From Humulus lupulus (taxonomy: Eukaryota > Streptophyta > Magnoliopsida > Rosales > Cannabaceae): 64,000 nucleotides of DNA. The position numbers and the translations under genes are program-made. The DNA lies in the NCBI RefSeq assembly GCF_963169125.1, contig NC_084795.1, positions 144,001,766-144,065,765 of the forward strand, read 5' to 3'. Of the stretch, positions 22,057 to 35,099 are shown one piece after another (the stretch's first letter is position 1; each line of letters starts with the position of its first letter). The notes below the pieces were generated by a model that saw only the letters and a program-made list of their open reading frames with translations, was not told the origin of the DNA and did not search any database.

Positions 22057-24812
22057 ATATCACTCCCTCGATCGTTGGGTATTACTCTAATCCCAAAAAT
22101 TTATTTAATTTGTGTTTGGAAAATTTATTTGGGATTTAGGAAAATTATTGTGCGATTTTGTTGTTTAATTGTTAATTTTGGACTGTATTGATGTCTTAGA
22201 TTCTGTGATATATATATATATATATGTGCCTTCTTTGGGACTGTTTATATGTTGTGTTTGTAGGATTTTAAAATTTCGAGATGTCTGATTTGTTGTTGTG
22301 CTGCCCATTTTTCTAAAAAATTTACGGACTCATATTGAGTTAATTTCATAAAAGCTTTTGTTATTTTAGAATTTGTTTAGTATAATGGTTTCTAAAGATT
22401 ACCGATTAAGCTACGAATATGGAATTTTAAGTGGTGTTTTTCATATCACTTGAGGCTAGAGTAATATTTTATTAAGAATTATTATGAGCGATATAGTATG
22501 ATGAATTATTAATGTCACTCTCATAATAGGGTCAAAGTTGATATCAAAGAAAAGTTATGGTTTTAGATTTCGAAAGAAAGGGCATCTTATGATTTTAAAA
22601 TTATTCGTGGAATTTTATAACTAGGTCATAATTTTGACTAAAAGGAAATTTATATTAATAAATATTATTAATTTTGAAATTGATAAGCGATTAATTCCCA
22701 AAAAATTATTGATTAAAGGACTATAGCACCTTAACCAAAATCATCTAGAGTCTAAGGGACAATTTATGAAAGACAGCCACGTAATTAAAAATAAATTAAT
22801 GTCTAGAGGGATTTTTGTACAAAGGATTTATGAAAGAAATTTACTATAGTTAGTATAATTATTTTACTAATAATTATATTGTTAAGAATTTCTTATGTTT
22901 AAATAATATTTTATTGTGATTTTAGCAATATGATTTTCATAATAATATTGGAATTATTATAAAGAAAAATTATTATTTTATGATTTTGGTGGATTAGAAA
23001 GAAATAGACACATGGCTGTTAAATTATATAATTCCAGTTTTATAAACTTGAGGTCTTGGACTATTTTAATGATGATAATTTTTAAAGAGGATACTAATGA
23101 ATAATATTATTATTACAATTTGATTATTCTGACTTTTATAATAAAGGCAAGAGTTATTATGGGCTTTTGAAATAATAAGCTAGTGGTTTCCAAATAAATC
23201 AATTCAAGATTTAGAAGCTTAAGACTTAAGATATTTTTTTATAACCACTTCAAACTAAGTTAATGGGCTATGGACATAGAGAATTCATTCACAATTAAGG
23301 ACCTCGTTTTAAGTCATATGTACTTATCGTTTTGATATTATACATGAGTTATTTTATATTATTTGTAGTAATATGAATATTAGTATGACTTGTGAAAGTA
23401 CTAATAATAATACGGGCTTTAAGGTTATGTTTATTAAGTGGTTACAATTTTGAGGTCAGAACTACTAGTAGATTATAATTAATATTATCATTTCAATAAT
23501 TAAATAACCCTTGCTTTGCACTAATTTTAAGAGTCTATATTTTAGTGAGTTAGTTATTAACTCAATTTTGATCCTTGAATGGGGTTAAAGACTATGAGAA
23601 ATGAGTGAGTGATAGCTATAGTTGAGCAATCTTATTTCTCTAAGGACCTCAGGTAAGTAGATCTCACCTTATGTGAATTACTTGCTCATATGTTTGAAAT
23701 TCTCTATATGGTGACTGCTTATGAGTTATTTGATTTCATGTGCCTTTAATATGGCTATGAAGGGATTTTATGAATATGCCTGGATTGTCTGAGTATATTG
23801 TTTGTGACAATATGAATGGTTGACTTTGTGCTTGAGATTATATGATATTTATGAATGATGAGTTAATGATGAAATTTCTGTATTGTGATTTGATATGCAG
23901 TAAGTCAATCTTTGAATTTTGGGGTCACTATGTGAATAACTAGTATATTGCTTGCTAGAAATAGAACGTATACGCTAGTTAGAGAGATGGTTCATTTAGA
24001 GACAATGACTAGTCGACGCTTATGCTCCACTAGAGATAAGTGTACTGAGTAACTTAGGAGTCTACGCGATCCTAGCGGTGCTTATCCTCTGTTGTGAAAT
24101 GTTTTTTTAGTCTATGTCCCACTCGTGACCTTTGAGATAAGTGGACCGAGTAACATAGGCATCTGCGCGATCCTAGGGGTGCTTATGCACTGTTATGATA
24201 TGTTATACTCGTCATAGATTGGAAGTTTGAAACTGATATTCATAAAAAAATGATTACTTAATTACAACATTTATTTCAGAATCTGTATATTTTGTGGTAA
24301 CTATGTTGAGTATTGTTCGATTCGCGACCGTGAGAATTGGCCAGGAGATAAGTGTGGTAAACCTAAGAGATTGACAGATCCTATGGTGCATATGCTCCAT
24401 TGTGAGATGTGATTTATTGGTCTGGCTAGCTACCGTGACATTTGGCTAGGAGGTAAGTTGTTACCAGTAAAACCAAGGAGTCTCGACCAAGGAGTCTAGA
24501 TGTGCCAGTAAGAATTCACTTACACCCATGATAGTAGTAATGACTAAAAAATTCAATGATTACCCTTGCTGGGAATTTATGACTGAAATACTAGTGTTAA
24601 GACTTCGGTCTCCACTACTGACGTTATAAACAGGTTTTAGAGACGCCTGTTAGCCCCAAATTATTTTTCAGAACTCCCAATTTGACTTCTAGAGATAATT
24701 TTGGTTATTGGTCAGTTACCTTGTAGGTTAATACTAATATTGGTGTAAGTCATTGACTAATTCGAGTTATGCTCGAACTATGATTAGTAAAGGTAATGAG
24801 TTATAAAGTATA
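22057..24812 (+). repeat. LTR G, segment 2; no gene
   Basis: AT-rich, with an (AT)n run at 22208-22225. Two copies of a roughly 120-base unit containing GAGATAAGTG, then GAGTAACNTAGG, then GCGATCCTAG and GGTGCTTAT occur at about 24000-24100 and 24120-24200; related sequence recurs in solo LTR T near 27700-27900. No coding region seen. Confidence 0.7.
22208..22225. repeat. (AT)n microsatellite
   Basis: Eighteen bases of alternating A and T inside LTR G. Confidence 0.9.
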
Positions 24813-27800
24813 TGTAACGTCCTGCATTTTCGGGTACCTTTAAACGACTCGGGTCGGGATTTTTCCCCCGGGTTAAGAATATTATTTTAAATAATATTAT
24901 ATTTTGTTTGTAAGTATTCCATGAGTTATTTCTAGCCAAAATATGAATTTTGTGATTTTAAAAGTCAAGATAAGACTTTCGGTCCTGGACCGACACAAAA
25001 ACCCTGATCGGGTAAAAATCTCGGAAAATAAAATGAAAAATCATGGCAATTATATTTTGGGCATAAAATACATTCATAAAAGTTAAAGTTTGGTCAAAAA
25101 TAATAAACCTAAAAGAAAATGGAAATTTTAAGGCATTTTGTGGTAAATGCCTAATTTTGCCGAAATTGGGAATTTTATTCCATGAATGGACCTTAGGTTA
25201 AATTTTATTATGTGATTAATTAAATTAAATGTGAGAGACATTAAATTTAATTAATTAATGTTAAGTTTTGTGATTAAAACTTAATAAGAGTGAAAAAGGT
25301 GTCAAAAGCCAATTTGGACTTTTCTTCTTATGAAACCTTTATTAACCTTTATAAAAAAAAAATTAAAAAAAAAATTTAATGATCACATATATGGCAAAGG
25401 GTGGCCGGCCATGTGGTCTTTTAGAGTTGTGTGAACCCAATTTTATAAAGTTTAACTCCCATTTTAATTAAGAAGTCAAGTGGGCAAGTGGGTAGAAAAG
25501 CACTCAAGTGTTTTGTGATATTTTGAAGAGTTGTGTGAGCCATTCTAACCCCCAAATCCGACCACTCTCCCTCCCTCATTCACTCTCATCTGATTTTTGA
25601 AGACTCTCTCAAGTGTTCTCTCCATTTTCAACCCCAAGAACACCAAAGAAACTTGGAAGCTAAGTCTTGGTCTAGGAAGGGTTTTCCCTAAGGTAAAGTT
25701 TCATTAATCTAGACTTTTGTCAAGTTTTAATCATAGAGTTTCAAATAGCTAATTACCTATGTTGTTGGAGGAAGTTGGTTAGGGTTTTTGAAAGGTTTTG
25801 GAGGAGCCAAAGCTAATAGGAAGGTCAAAACCTTAAGCAAGAACACCAAAGAGGTAAAAAGTTTACTTTTGATGATTTTGTTGTAGGGTTTTTAGTTTTA
25901 AGCATTATTTTGTATATCTAATGCTTAAAGTTTCTTGTTAGTGATGTAATAAGATTATGGTAGTTGTTTAATAATTTTTATGATGCATGAGTATTGATTT
26001 TTGAAAATGGGAACCAAAACCCCCAAGGGTTTTGTAGGATACCCTAAAACAAAACATGTTTTGAGCTGTGACTTCCAAGGGGTCAAGCAGCCACTGTATA
26101 TTTTTTTTGTAAAATTAAATTGTACTGTGATGTTGTTGAGATTGAGTACATAAAATTGAGCTTTTGAAACACTAAAAAATGTTTAGAAATGAGTAAGTTA
26201 TGCTATTTCAAAGTTTAGGTAAAAAACTGTTTTTTCGTATTCTTATTTTCGGAACCAAGTTTGGACAGCCACTGTATAGGGAAAATGAACCCAGTTTTTT
26301 CTAAACTTTTGTGGACATATTACTGGCATAACCTATTATTCCACTGTAAAATTTGGTAAGAAAATATTGAACGATTTGAAAGTTATTAACTGTCAAAGTT
26401 TGGAAAAAATAAGGACTTGAAAATAAGGCCATTTTTACCTCATTGTTGGAAAATGATTTCACCAATCAAAAATGCTCATTTTGACCTAAGATTTTACAAA
26501 GGGCTAAATGGCATAACAAAAATGGAATTGGGAAATTTTGGTAACAATTGGGTAAGTAAATTTCAAGTTATGAACTAACGAAGTATGTAGTTAAAAATGT
26601 GAAAAATAGGATTTTCACACTTAGTGTAAAAATGAGATTTTGGAACATAAGGTAAAAAGTAAAATTTTGCTTATTTCAATATATAAATTGGTAAGTCTTG
26701 AAATCATATTTTTCACTAAAATTACCCCTTTGAATTTAAATGAATTATTTTTATTAAAGAGATTTTATTCTTTTTAAAAATAAGAGATTTAATTTATTAA
26801 TAGTTAATAAATTAAAAGAGGGTTTAAAACCCTATATTTTGATAAAATAATTAAATGAATTATTTTTCTAGTAAGTAAAATTGATTAATTGCTTTTGGAA
26901 AATTAATTAGTCAAGATGAGAAATTTATAACGGTTTTCCTAATTAAGACAAATTAGGCAATTTTCTTAAAACGATTTTTAGATATTAAAACCTTAAGAAA
27001 AATAAAAGGAAAATTTAAAGAGTTTATTTTCTTTAAAAATAATTAAGGAATTTATTTGTATTTTCTGGATATAATGCCGGCTAAAATCTTACATATTTTA
27101 ACCAACTAGTCGAAAGTGCGGGTTAATAGCGATACCTTGAAAGAATAAGATTTTTAGCGGGTTGTGGGGAAATACCATTGTGATACCCAAGCCTAGGTAT
27201 CGAGACCTTAGGATAGGTCTCCTCGAGACTTAGGGTTTAGTCTCGAATATTTTGTATGACTTTCCTTAATAGGTTTAAAACCAAATAAGGATTATAAATC
27301 CTTACAAATGACTTTTATTAAAATGACCAAACTGCCCAAAATAATAATAATGAATTATGAGTGCCATAATTAATCCGAGTATACTGTATGGATAACTACA
27401 GTATTGGCTAAGCGTAACTGGACTGAACGTTGGAGGGTGAAAACTTGCTGAGCGCTAAGGACTCCAAGTAAGTCAACTTATATTGTATGGCTGCAACATG
27501 AAATGATTATTGTCTTGTATGTTAGTATAGGGATACATGCATATACATAGGCTGTCATAGAAAGTTGCTTAGAGACGTTAGTCTAGTGAGTGCTGATTTA
27601 GAAAATATGAACGGTAGAAGTCCGTCATATCCTAGACGATTGATCCCCGTCACACTGCTTGATTTTATTTATGTCTGGTTCATTACCGAGACGAGTGGCC
27701 ATGAGATGAGGATAAGCTGGTTAAACCTAGGGGTGCCAAGATAAATGGGACCTAGGGGCCCTCATGCTTACTTAATCATTGGACGGTTAGAATCCGAGCA

Positions 27801-28809
27801 AGTGCTCTGATAAGTTATTCCCGGATAGCAGCCGTGAATATTGGCCATTCCGTGAGAGTGCCTAGAGATACTAGGGGTTGCCAAGATAGAGTGAGGTTGA
27901 ACACCCTAGGGGCAGCTGCTCACCAGCACCACTGATTAACATAGAAGTCTCCATAAAATCGTGTAAATTGGATTACACTCTTGAATATGTAGCGATGCCC
28001 TAGGTAACACGATAGTTACCCTTGATGAGAATATTTATTGGCTAGATCTTAGTGTGGCGACTCAGTTCTCTTTTACAGATTAGCAATTATGTTGGAGGGC
28101 GCGTTACGCATGAATTGTTGGAAATTGTCGAGCGTTGGTCTCAAATTATTTGGTGATATAATATATCTGCTTGCTCTGGGATTTTCTGAGTGCAGGGATA
28201 TAATTGTTGATAAGATATAGTTGTGATATAATATATCTGCTTGCTCTGGGATTTTCTGAGTGCAGGGATATAATTGTTGATAAGATATAGTTGTGATATA
28301 ATATATCTGCTTGTTTTGGGATTTTTCTGAGTGCAGGATTTTTATCTAGTTACGAATTAATTTATCATTGGTTATCAGGCATGACCATAAGTTTGCCAGG
28401 ACGCTTTAGCGTTCTTGAAATTGATTGTTTAGGGTCCGGATGGGTCCGGAACCCTAATTCTCTACATGCTTTGTTTGAAAGTTGATCTTACTAAGCGTTT
28501 TCGCTTACCTAGTTGTTTCATGTTGTAGGTAAGAGCAAGGGCAAGGCAGAGCAGTGAGCGCTGGAGTCTTCCTTGCAAATGTACATGTGGACCGACCTTT
28601 TGGGAAGCCTTTTTATTTTTGGAAATGTTGTGTAATTTTCCTAAACTAGGCTCACTCTAATCTTTGTAAAACATGTTTGTAACTAAATGTTAAGTATGGC
28701 CATACGACTTTTTAAAAAGTTTTTTTTTATACGGGTTTTTGAGACATTTTGTTAAATGAAAACATTTATATTTCCGCATTATCGAGTCTTGAAAATCCGG
28801 GTCGTTACA
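24813..28809 (+). mobile_element. Solo LTR T (3997 bp)
   Basis: Starts TGTAACGTCCTGC and ends CCGGGTCGTTACA, with exact target duplication GTATA at 24808-24812 and 28810-28814. No internal domain, so it is a solo LTR left by recombination. CT-rich leader near 25555-25600 and a GCAAGGGCAAGGC-type block near 28535 match other chromovirus LTRs here. Contains a 70-base tandem triplication near its 3' end. No coding region. Confidence 0.93.
28153..28338 (+). repeat. 70-bp tandem repeat, 2.6 copies
   Basis: The unit starting GTGATATAATATATCTGC begins at 28153, 28223 and 28293. The first two copies are identical through most of their length; the third is shorter and has a few changes (TTGTTTTGGG for TTGCTCTGGG). 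Confidence 0.95.
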
Positions 28810-28814
28810 GTATA

Positions 28815-30156
28815 GTTAGATAAACCCGATTTAGGAAATTTTGCCGAGTTTAACCTTCAAGTATTTAGTTATGATCCTTGACTAGTTATAGTACTCTAGA
28901 GAGAACACATAGATTATTACTGTCTAGTTGACCTCAGGGCTTAAGTATGTATTGTTTTCCCATCCTCAGGGTTATCATATAAGGCTAGCATTTTGTACGT
29001 TAGACTTGAATGTCAAGTTTCGAGCCTTTATATGTGATGCATTATAAAGAATAATTAAAGGCTTGAACTAGTTGTCATGGGTTATACTGGAAACATAATT
29101 GTGAGTCTAAGGTTGTGATACATTACTTGAACACCATAGCATAATTTTACAATAAACATGTCTAGGGTACTAAAGAGTAAGTATGATTATGAGGAGTCAG
29201 TTATCGCTATTAAGGATAAAGGAAAAAAACCTGAGTGAGAATGATATAATTTTTAAAACCAGTTAACACATGAGTGGTCTGAGTGAACCCAAGTGTAAAA
29301 GAGTGTTGAAATAATCTAAAAATCTAGGATAGGTCTAAGAGTAATGTCAAGCTCGATGTCGCAAGAAAAACATAATTGTCACTGTACAAGACAAATACCA
29401 AGTTGTGAGTTATTTAAGAATAGATGTTAGGATCAGTGCGTAGTGAAAGGCACAATCAACAAGAGTCGTCATGGGAGATTATAATTATTTGATAGCCACG
29501 AATTTATTAGTGGGGCAAGAAGGTAAATGTTCTCTATTGAGGGTTTATATAAATGGGTGTTCCTATGATTATCACAGACCATAGTGTTGGCACGAAATAA
29601 CGTCTCGACCATGGAGGTCTTGAGAGTGAGGTATTACTGTAATTACTAAATTTGCCAACACACCTAGTGAAAGGCTGTAGTTAAACCCTAGTTGAAGGCA
29701 TATGTTGAACTTGGTTCTATGATAAGGAGATAAACAAGAGATGATGATGTTTAGCAACAAGTAAGAGATGACAAAATGTGGACTTTTATAGTCATCCTTT
29801 TATATTTGTGATTACTGTTGTATATTCTGTCATGCATCTTTTGTCGCAATGAATTGTATGGGCATTCATGCATTGCATAAGAATTACTTACTGGGTGTTA
29901 GCTCATTATTTTGTTGTTTCCCTCTTTTGAGGTGTAGCTTGATACTTGGACAGCTTGTGGACTCCAGACTCAGTAGAAGGGACTTTTATGAATAGGATTT
30001 TCAGAAGTCATGTATTCTTGTATAAATTTAGTTTATATTTAGACTTTGAAAATAAAGTCTAAAGTTTTAAATTTTCCGCATTTTGATAGACTTTTCTTTA
30101 TTATAGTAAATGTTAGATGTCTGGCATATTTGTAAGACTTGTCCTATGAATGTACG
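28815..30156 (+). repeat. LTR G, segment 3; no gene
   Basis: Continues G after solo LTR T. Contains the LTR tail block near 29935 (GAGGTGTAGCTTG, then CTTGTGGACTCC) that corresponds to the end region of T. Ends at the GTACG duplication before H. Nothing else recognised. Confidence 0.7.
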
Positions 30157-32489
30157 TGTAGCATTCTGAAACTCCTAATAAGAATTAGTATGTTGATTAG
30201 TGTGTTGAGAGGGCACAAGTGGAATTATTGTGAAATTATGTGATTTTAATTAAATATAAATGTGATTATGTGAATTATATGGGTTATATTATGGTATGAA
30301 TATTTATGCATGTGATTATGTGTATTAAATGTGCTTAAAGACTTGCTTTTGTTAAAAATAGGCATTTTCGCAATTTTGACTCGTTAATGGTATAATTGTA
30401 ATTTTGATGTGTTATGTGCTTAGGACCACATTATTATGTGTATTCATGATATTCGGCAGGAGTCGATCCTTTTAAGCAATTTAGTAGAAAAGTCACGACA
30501 GGGATAAATACCTAGGTCATAGCGAGTCAAGGGATATTTTGGTAATTTTACATATTTAAGGATTAATTGTTAAATGAAATTTTGCATGGGAAATAATGGT
30601 ATTTGGTGGATTAGTTGCTTAATTTGTAGATTTGTGGTATAATTTGAGGTTTAGTGGGAAATTAGGCTAAATGACAAAAATTCCCTTGGGGATTAATTGG
30701 TAGATTATTTAAGGTAGGGGCAAAATGGTCATTTGACCATTAGTATAGGAAAATTGGGCGAAGTGCTGATGACCACTTCCCATTTACGTTTCTTTTCTAA
30801 GGCATTTTTTCAAAGGTTAATTTCTCTTGCTCACCAAGCACCCAAGATCATCAACCCATAGTTTGGAAATTCTGGAGGAGAATTGAGGTTCTAGGAGGAG
30901 TGGAAGTTGTTAAAGACTCCCAAACCAAGTTAACTCCTTCCCTTCTTGAGTTTCAGTTTTTTTTTTTTTTTTTTTTGTGATGTTCTTGAGTTTTGGTGGG
31001 TTTATCTGAATTTTTAGGTTTGGGGTGATGTTGGAAGGTTAGTTGGATGCTTTGAGGATTAAGGAAGCCTTTGAAACCTGTTTGGAAATTCGATTATAGC
31101 TGGTTTCCTGAGATTGGACTTGGATTTTCAAATTTTTGGGTAAGTTTTCAAAGTTTTAGCTCAAATGGTAATTTTGGCAATTGTGTGTTTTTGATTGTTT
31201 GGAGTAAGTTTTGATGATGTCCTGAAATTATAATGGTAGTCTGTGGTCAAATTCTTGTGGAAAATTGGCTGGAAATTGGATTAGAGTTAGATTGGGTGTT
31301 TGAAAATGTAAGGGAAAAACTCAATTTCTGGGTTGTCATGGTGGCCCTGCGGCGCGCATGGGATTCTTCGAGGGTGGGTTTGCCCTTAGACCGTTGTGGC
31401 GCCATGGTTCTAAATGGGAAAATTTAATAGGGAATGCCCTCGAACAATTGTGGCGCCGCAATTCTAAATGTGGAAATTTTCTAAAGGGCTTCTCGGTCTG
31501 TTGTGGAGTCGCGGCACTAATGCAGTTTTAGGGTGCATTTGTTTAGGGTTTTGGGGAGTGAACTTGGGAGGCTTGGGGGGCTATTCCGCTATCTAATTTA
31601 GTTGAATCCAAGGTCCTAAGAGCTAAGACATGGTCTTGAGGCCCATTATTGGAATTAGTTCTTCATAAACATATCATTTATGTTGTGACTAGGGTTTTCG
31701 AAAAGATCGGGAAAGGGATCGAACCCGAGGTCATACTACCATTTGCACGAAACTCAAGGTAAGAAAACTAGCACATGCACCAAGTGCAGGTATTGAGCCT
31801 TGATTATCGAACACATGTATGATCGTGCCATGAATCTGTTTGAAGCTAAATGCTTGCTCTATACAATCATCTGTTGGTATAACCGTTTGTAATGATTGGT
31901 TGTTACTTGTGAATGATTGGTCGAGAGACCGTTATGGCAGGGCCGTTACAGGGGTGTGGTATGCATCTACTCAGCATGAGTCATTATACTTGTTGAAAAA
32001 TAAATGTGAATTTGGTTATGATTTATAAAGCATGTATTTGGTATAAATGCTTATCTGAAAATCTATTTAACTTGATTGAGTTTTCTAGCTGGGCCTTGGC
32101 TCAAAGATGCTTTGTGGTGCAGATAAGGTCAAAGGAAAACTGGACCATCCATGAGTTGGAGAGCTCTAGGGGCATCATGTACGTACTCAGCCTACTTGGT
32201 CACCATGGTCGAGATATTTTGAGGAACGTGGGATATTAGCTTGATTTTTCCTCTTAGGTCAATTATTTATGTAACTTTGTATAACGATATTTTGGTTTAA
32301 AACTTTTGCGGATCTCTTGTAAATATTCAAACCTTTATAATGAAAATTTTGACTTCATTGACCAAAATTTTTTTATATTGAAACCAATGTTTAACCTGAT
32401 TGACACTTTTGATTCCAAATGACTCGTGTAGTGAGTTAAGCACTATTTTAACACATGGTGTCATGATCCTAGATTAGTAGGACGTTACA
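30157..32489 (+). mobile_element. Solo LTR H, chromovirus family of element C (2333 bp)
   Basis: Starts TGTAGCATTCTG (a decayed TGTAACGACCC) and ends AGGACGTTACA. Target duplication GTACG (30152-30156) and GTTCG (32490-32494), one mismatch. Shares GGGCCTTGGCTCA (about 32091) and AGGTAAGAAAACT (31757) with C and Q. The GC-rich cassette at 31349-31515 carries GCGGCGCGC and two TGGCGCC motifs. A 20-base T run lies at about 30957-30976. Confidence 0.9.
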
Positions 32490-32530
32490 GTTCGGCAGAC
32501 ACAGCCAACGTTGCGGGGCGTTACACTTTG

Positions 32531-33480
32531 TTCCTCACTTTGAAGAATAGAGGAATGTTCTTGATTAGAAATATTCAAATTAGGCAAAGGGCTAGATGAT
32601 AGATGCCAAAAATTATCTTCCTCTTTCAGTTTATTCTCCCCCTTAAGAGAATTGTTTTTGGAAAATAGGGTTGTTTTTCAAAGAATGAAACATCCATACC
32701 GACATAAACTTTTCTTGTTTGGGGATTATAGCATTTGTATTGTCGTTAATTAGAAGCATGCCTTTTAAAAACATGTGTTGGTGTGCTGATTATTATTAGG
32801 GATATGCATAAAGAAAATGTAGCCAAAAACTTTCTAAGGCAATTTGAATACATTCCTGATAAAGGAATTCTTTTTAATCATTATATTGGTGTGTTATATT
32901 TTAAAACATGTGTTGGCAATATATTAATTAAATAAGTAGCTGTTAAAATGGTTTCTCCCTAAAGATACTTGGGGGCATGGATAGAGAACAACAAAGCATG
33001 CGCTACTTCAAGTAAATGCCTATTTTTTCTTTCAACGATTCCATTTTGCTGAATGGCATCAACACAAGTATATTGATGTAGTATTCCTTTTTCTTTCAGA
33101 AAATCACTCCAAAAAATTATTATAATATTCAGTATCATTATTAGTGCGAAGAATGCTAATTTTTTTTTTAAATTGAGTGAAAATCATCATATACAAATCT
33201 TTGAAAAAAAATTCAACGTCAGATTTTTCAGCCATCAAGGAAATCCAACATATACGAGTATGATCATCAATAAAGGTAATTAACCATTTTTTGAGATAAA
33301 GTAGTAACTCTGGATGGTCCTCGAACATCACTATGAATAGAATAAAATGGTGTTGAAAGAGTATATGGTTTTGGACAATAAGAATTGCGATGACTTTTAG
33401 ACTAACAACAACTTTCACAATATAAAGATGAAATATCAAACCCTTTTAATTAAAGTAGAAAACAAGTGTTTAAGATAAAG
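32531..33480 (-). pseudogene. Element D integrase remnant
   Basis: The minus-strand frame 33104-33439 carries LITFIDDHTRICWI, MAEKSDVEFFFKDL and ILRTNNDTEYY, the D and D motifs of a Copia integrase core, with stops and frameshifts upstream. 32531-33103 continues the C-terminal integrase and linker but only short stretches can be read. The coding order resumes from RT beyond insertion G (14560). Confidence 0.78.
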
Positions 33481-34214
33481 AAAACTAGGATGTCCAAGTC
33501 TTAAGTGCCAAGGAATTTTTTTTCATAAACAGAATTAGAACTAACACTACTAAGGCCCTAAGCTTGTTTATTACTGGAGTTGTTGTCATCAAAATAGTAT
33601 AGTCCATCAATCAACTTAGCACTGCCAACCATCTTCCTAGAGTTCCAGTCCTGAAATTCACAGTAAGAAACATAGAAAGTGACACAGCAATTAGAATCTT
33701 TTGTTAATGAAATAACAGAAAGGAGATTGCAAGTTAATTTAGGAAAATGAAGTATAGATTTAATATCTATATTCCAAGTTAATTATATTAAACTTTTTCC
33801 TGCAATGGGTGAAAAAGTACCATTGATGATTGTAATTTTGTTAGAACCTCAACATGGTGAATAAGTATGAAATAAATTGGATGAGCTAGTCATATGATTA
33901 GAAGCTCCAAAATCAATTATTCATGGAGTAGATATTAATGGCTATAAAAAGCATTGGGAATGCTACCTGTTTGTACCAAAGAAACACTAGGAATACCAGA
34001 TAAGGAATTGGATTTCAACAGCTTCAGAAGGTGATCCATATACTCCTTGTTTATGGGACTTGTCTTGCCTTCATTTGTAGTGAGAATGAAGTGGTTGTTT
34101 CGATCACTAGGTCTATTGCTTTTCCAATTCGAGTGTTTGTCATGAATCTTCCAACAAGTCTCACGTATATGTTGTGGTTAGTTGCAATAGTCGCACCATA
34201 CTCGTGGCTTCTCC
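33481..34214 (-). pseudogene. Element D nucleocapsid knuckle, protease and pre-integrase
   Basis: Near 34135-34200 the minus strand gives CDYCN-PQHIRETCWKIH, a C-X2-C-X4-H-X4-C knuckle. Near 33885-33920 it gives IIDFGASNHMTSS, the Copia protease active site with the central Ser/Thr changed to Phe. The rest is broken by stops. Position between gag and integrase fits. Confidence 0.75.
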
Positions 34215-34784
34215 TCAGTTTTTTTCTTGAAAAGTAGTAGATTTATACGTTGTGGCCTCAAAACTAGCAAGGGCAGAATTTTCAATTTGTCCCATAGGCT
34301 TATTTCCAAGCATTACATGACAGCGGCTCTCTTCCCTTTGAACATCAGCAAACACCTCACCAATTGGGGGAAGAGGAGTCCTACCAATAATATGCCCTCG
34401 AACTTCATCAAATTCAACATTAAGACCTGCAAGAAATTTATTGATACGATATGACTCCACGATTTTCTTGTTGTGTTTGTCATCATCAATACGTTTCCAT
34501 TCATGGTCATTAAACAAATCAAAGTTCTGCCAAAGATGTTTCAAGGAATTAAAATACCTGGTAACAGAATCTTCCCCTTGTTGAATATCACCAAGCTTCA
34601 AAGTCAATTCATAAACTTGGGATTCACTCCCTAAGTCAGAGTACATCTCATTCACAATGTCCCAAAGATCCATAGTCATGGAGTAGAGTATGTAGGTTGA
34701 GTTGATATCCTCATTCATTGAATCCACGATCCAAGTCATCACCATCGAGTTTTTAGCACCCCAAATCGAATAAGTTGGATTCAC
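34215..34784 (-). pseudogene. Element D gag capsid domain
   Basis: A 189-residue frame with WIVDSMNEDINSTYILY, LWDIVNEMYSDLGSESQVYEL, FNSLKHLWQNFD, INKFLAGLNVEFDEVRGHI and PLPPIGEVFADVQREESR. This is the UBN2-type gag of plant Copia elements. The start is not an ATG; the true start is probably upstream near 34815, in another frame, so a frameshift is likely. Confidence 0.85.
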
Positions 34785-35087
34785 AGGTGCTGGTTTCTTC
34801 GTTTCTCATGTCAGATACCCATTCTTTTTCCTCCCCTTTATATACATCCAAACAGAATAAGACCAACGTCAAAAAAATTATCCCCGTTCAGGCAGGTAGT
34901 GGTGATTTAAACAAGATGGGAATCAATATTGGGTTTATGAGTGGTGTTAATTGTGGAAAGTGGGTTTATGGCAGGTGAGTTTGGAGAAACAAGAGTAGTT
35001 TCTGATGATTCTTGTGACATGGCTAGAAGGAAGAAAAAGTTTCAGCACTGGGAAAAAAATGGGACTTACATTGGCTATTTTAGTGGG
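34785..35087 (-). other. Element D leader, no gene
   Basis: Untranslated leader between the primer site and gag. No supported coding region. Confidence 0.6.
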
Positions 35088-35099
35088 GCTCTGATACCA
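35088..35099 (-). other. Primer-binding site of element D (initiator tRNA-Met)
   Basis: Minus strand reads TGGTATCAGAGC directly after the CA end of the LTR. This is the common plant iMet primer site. Confidence 0.92.

Larger units (their letters stand above)
14629..32525 (+). mobile_element. Giant LTR G (about 5.5 kb once nested elements are removed)
   Basis: Flanked by the exact duplication CTTTG (14624-14628 and 32526-32530). Starts TGAATTGTATCCTG and ends GGGGCGTTACA. Removing E, T and H leaves about 5.5 kb without coding potential: 14629-15998, 22057-24812, 28815-30156, 32495-32525. The start, the CT-rich leader about 750 bases in (15400-15460), repeated GGAGTCTACGCGATCCTAG-like blocks and the tail resemble solo LTR T. 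I read G as a solo LTR of a long-LTR chromovirus family; an unusually short internal region cannot be excluded. Confidence 0.75.

Noticed and set aside
30957..30976. Poly-T run as a retroposon tail
   Set aside because: It lies inside solo LTR H with no target duplication around it.
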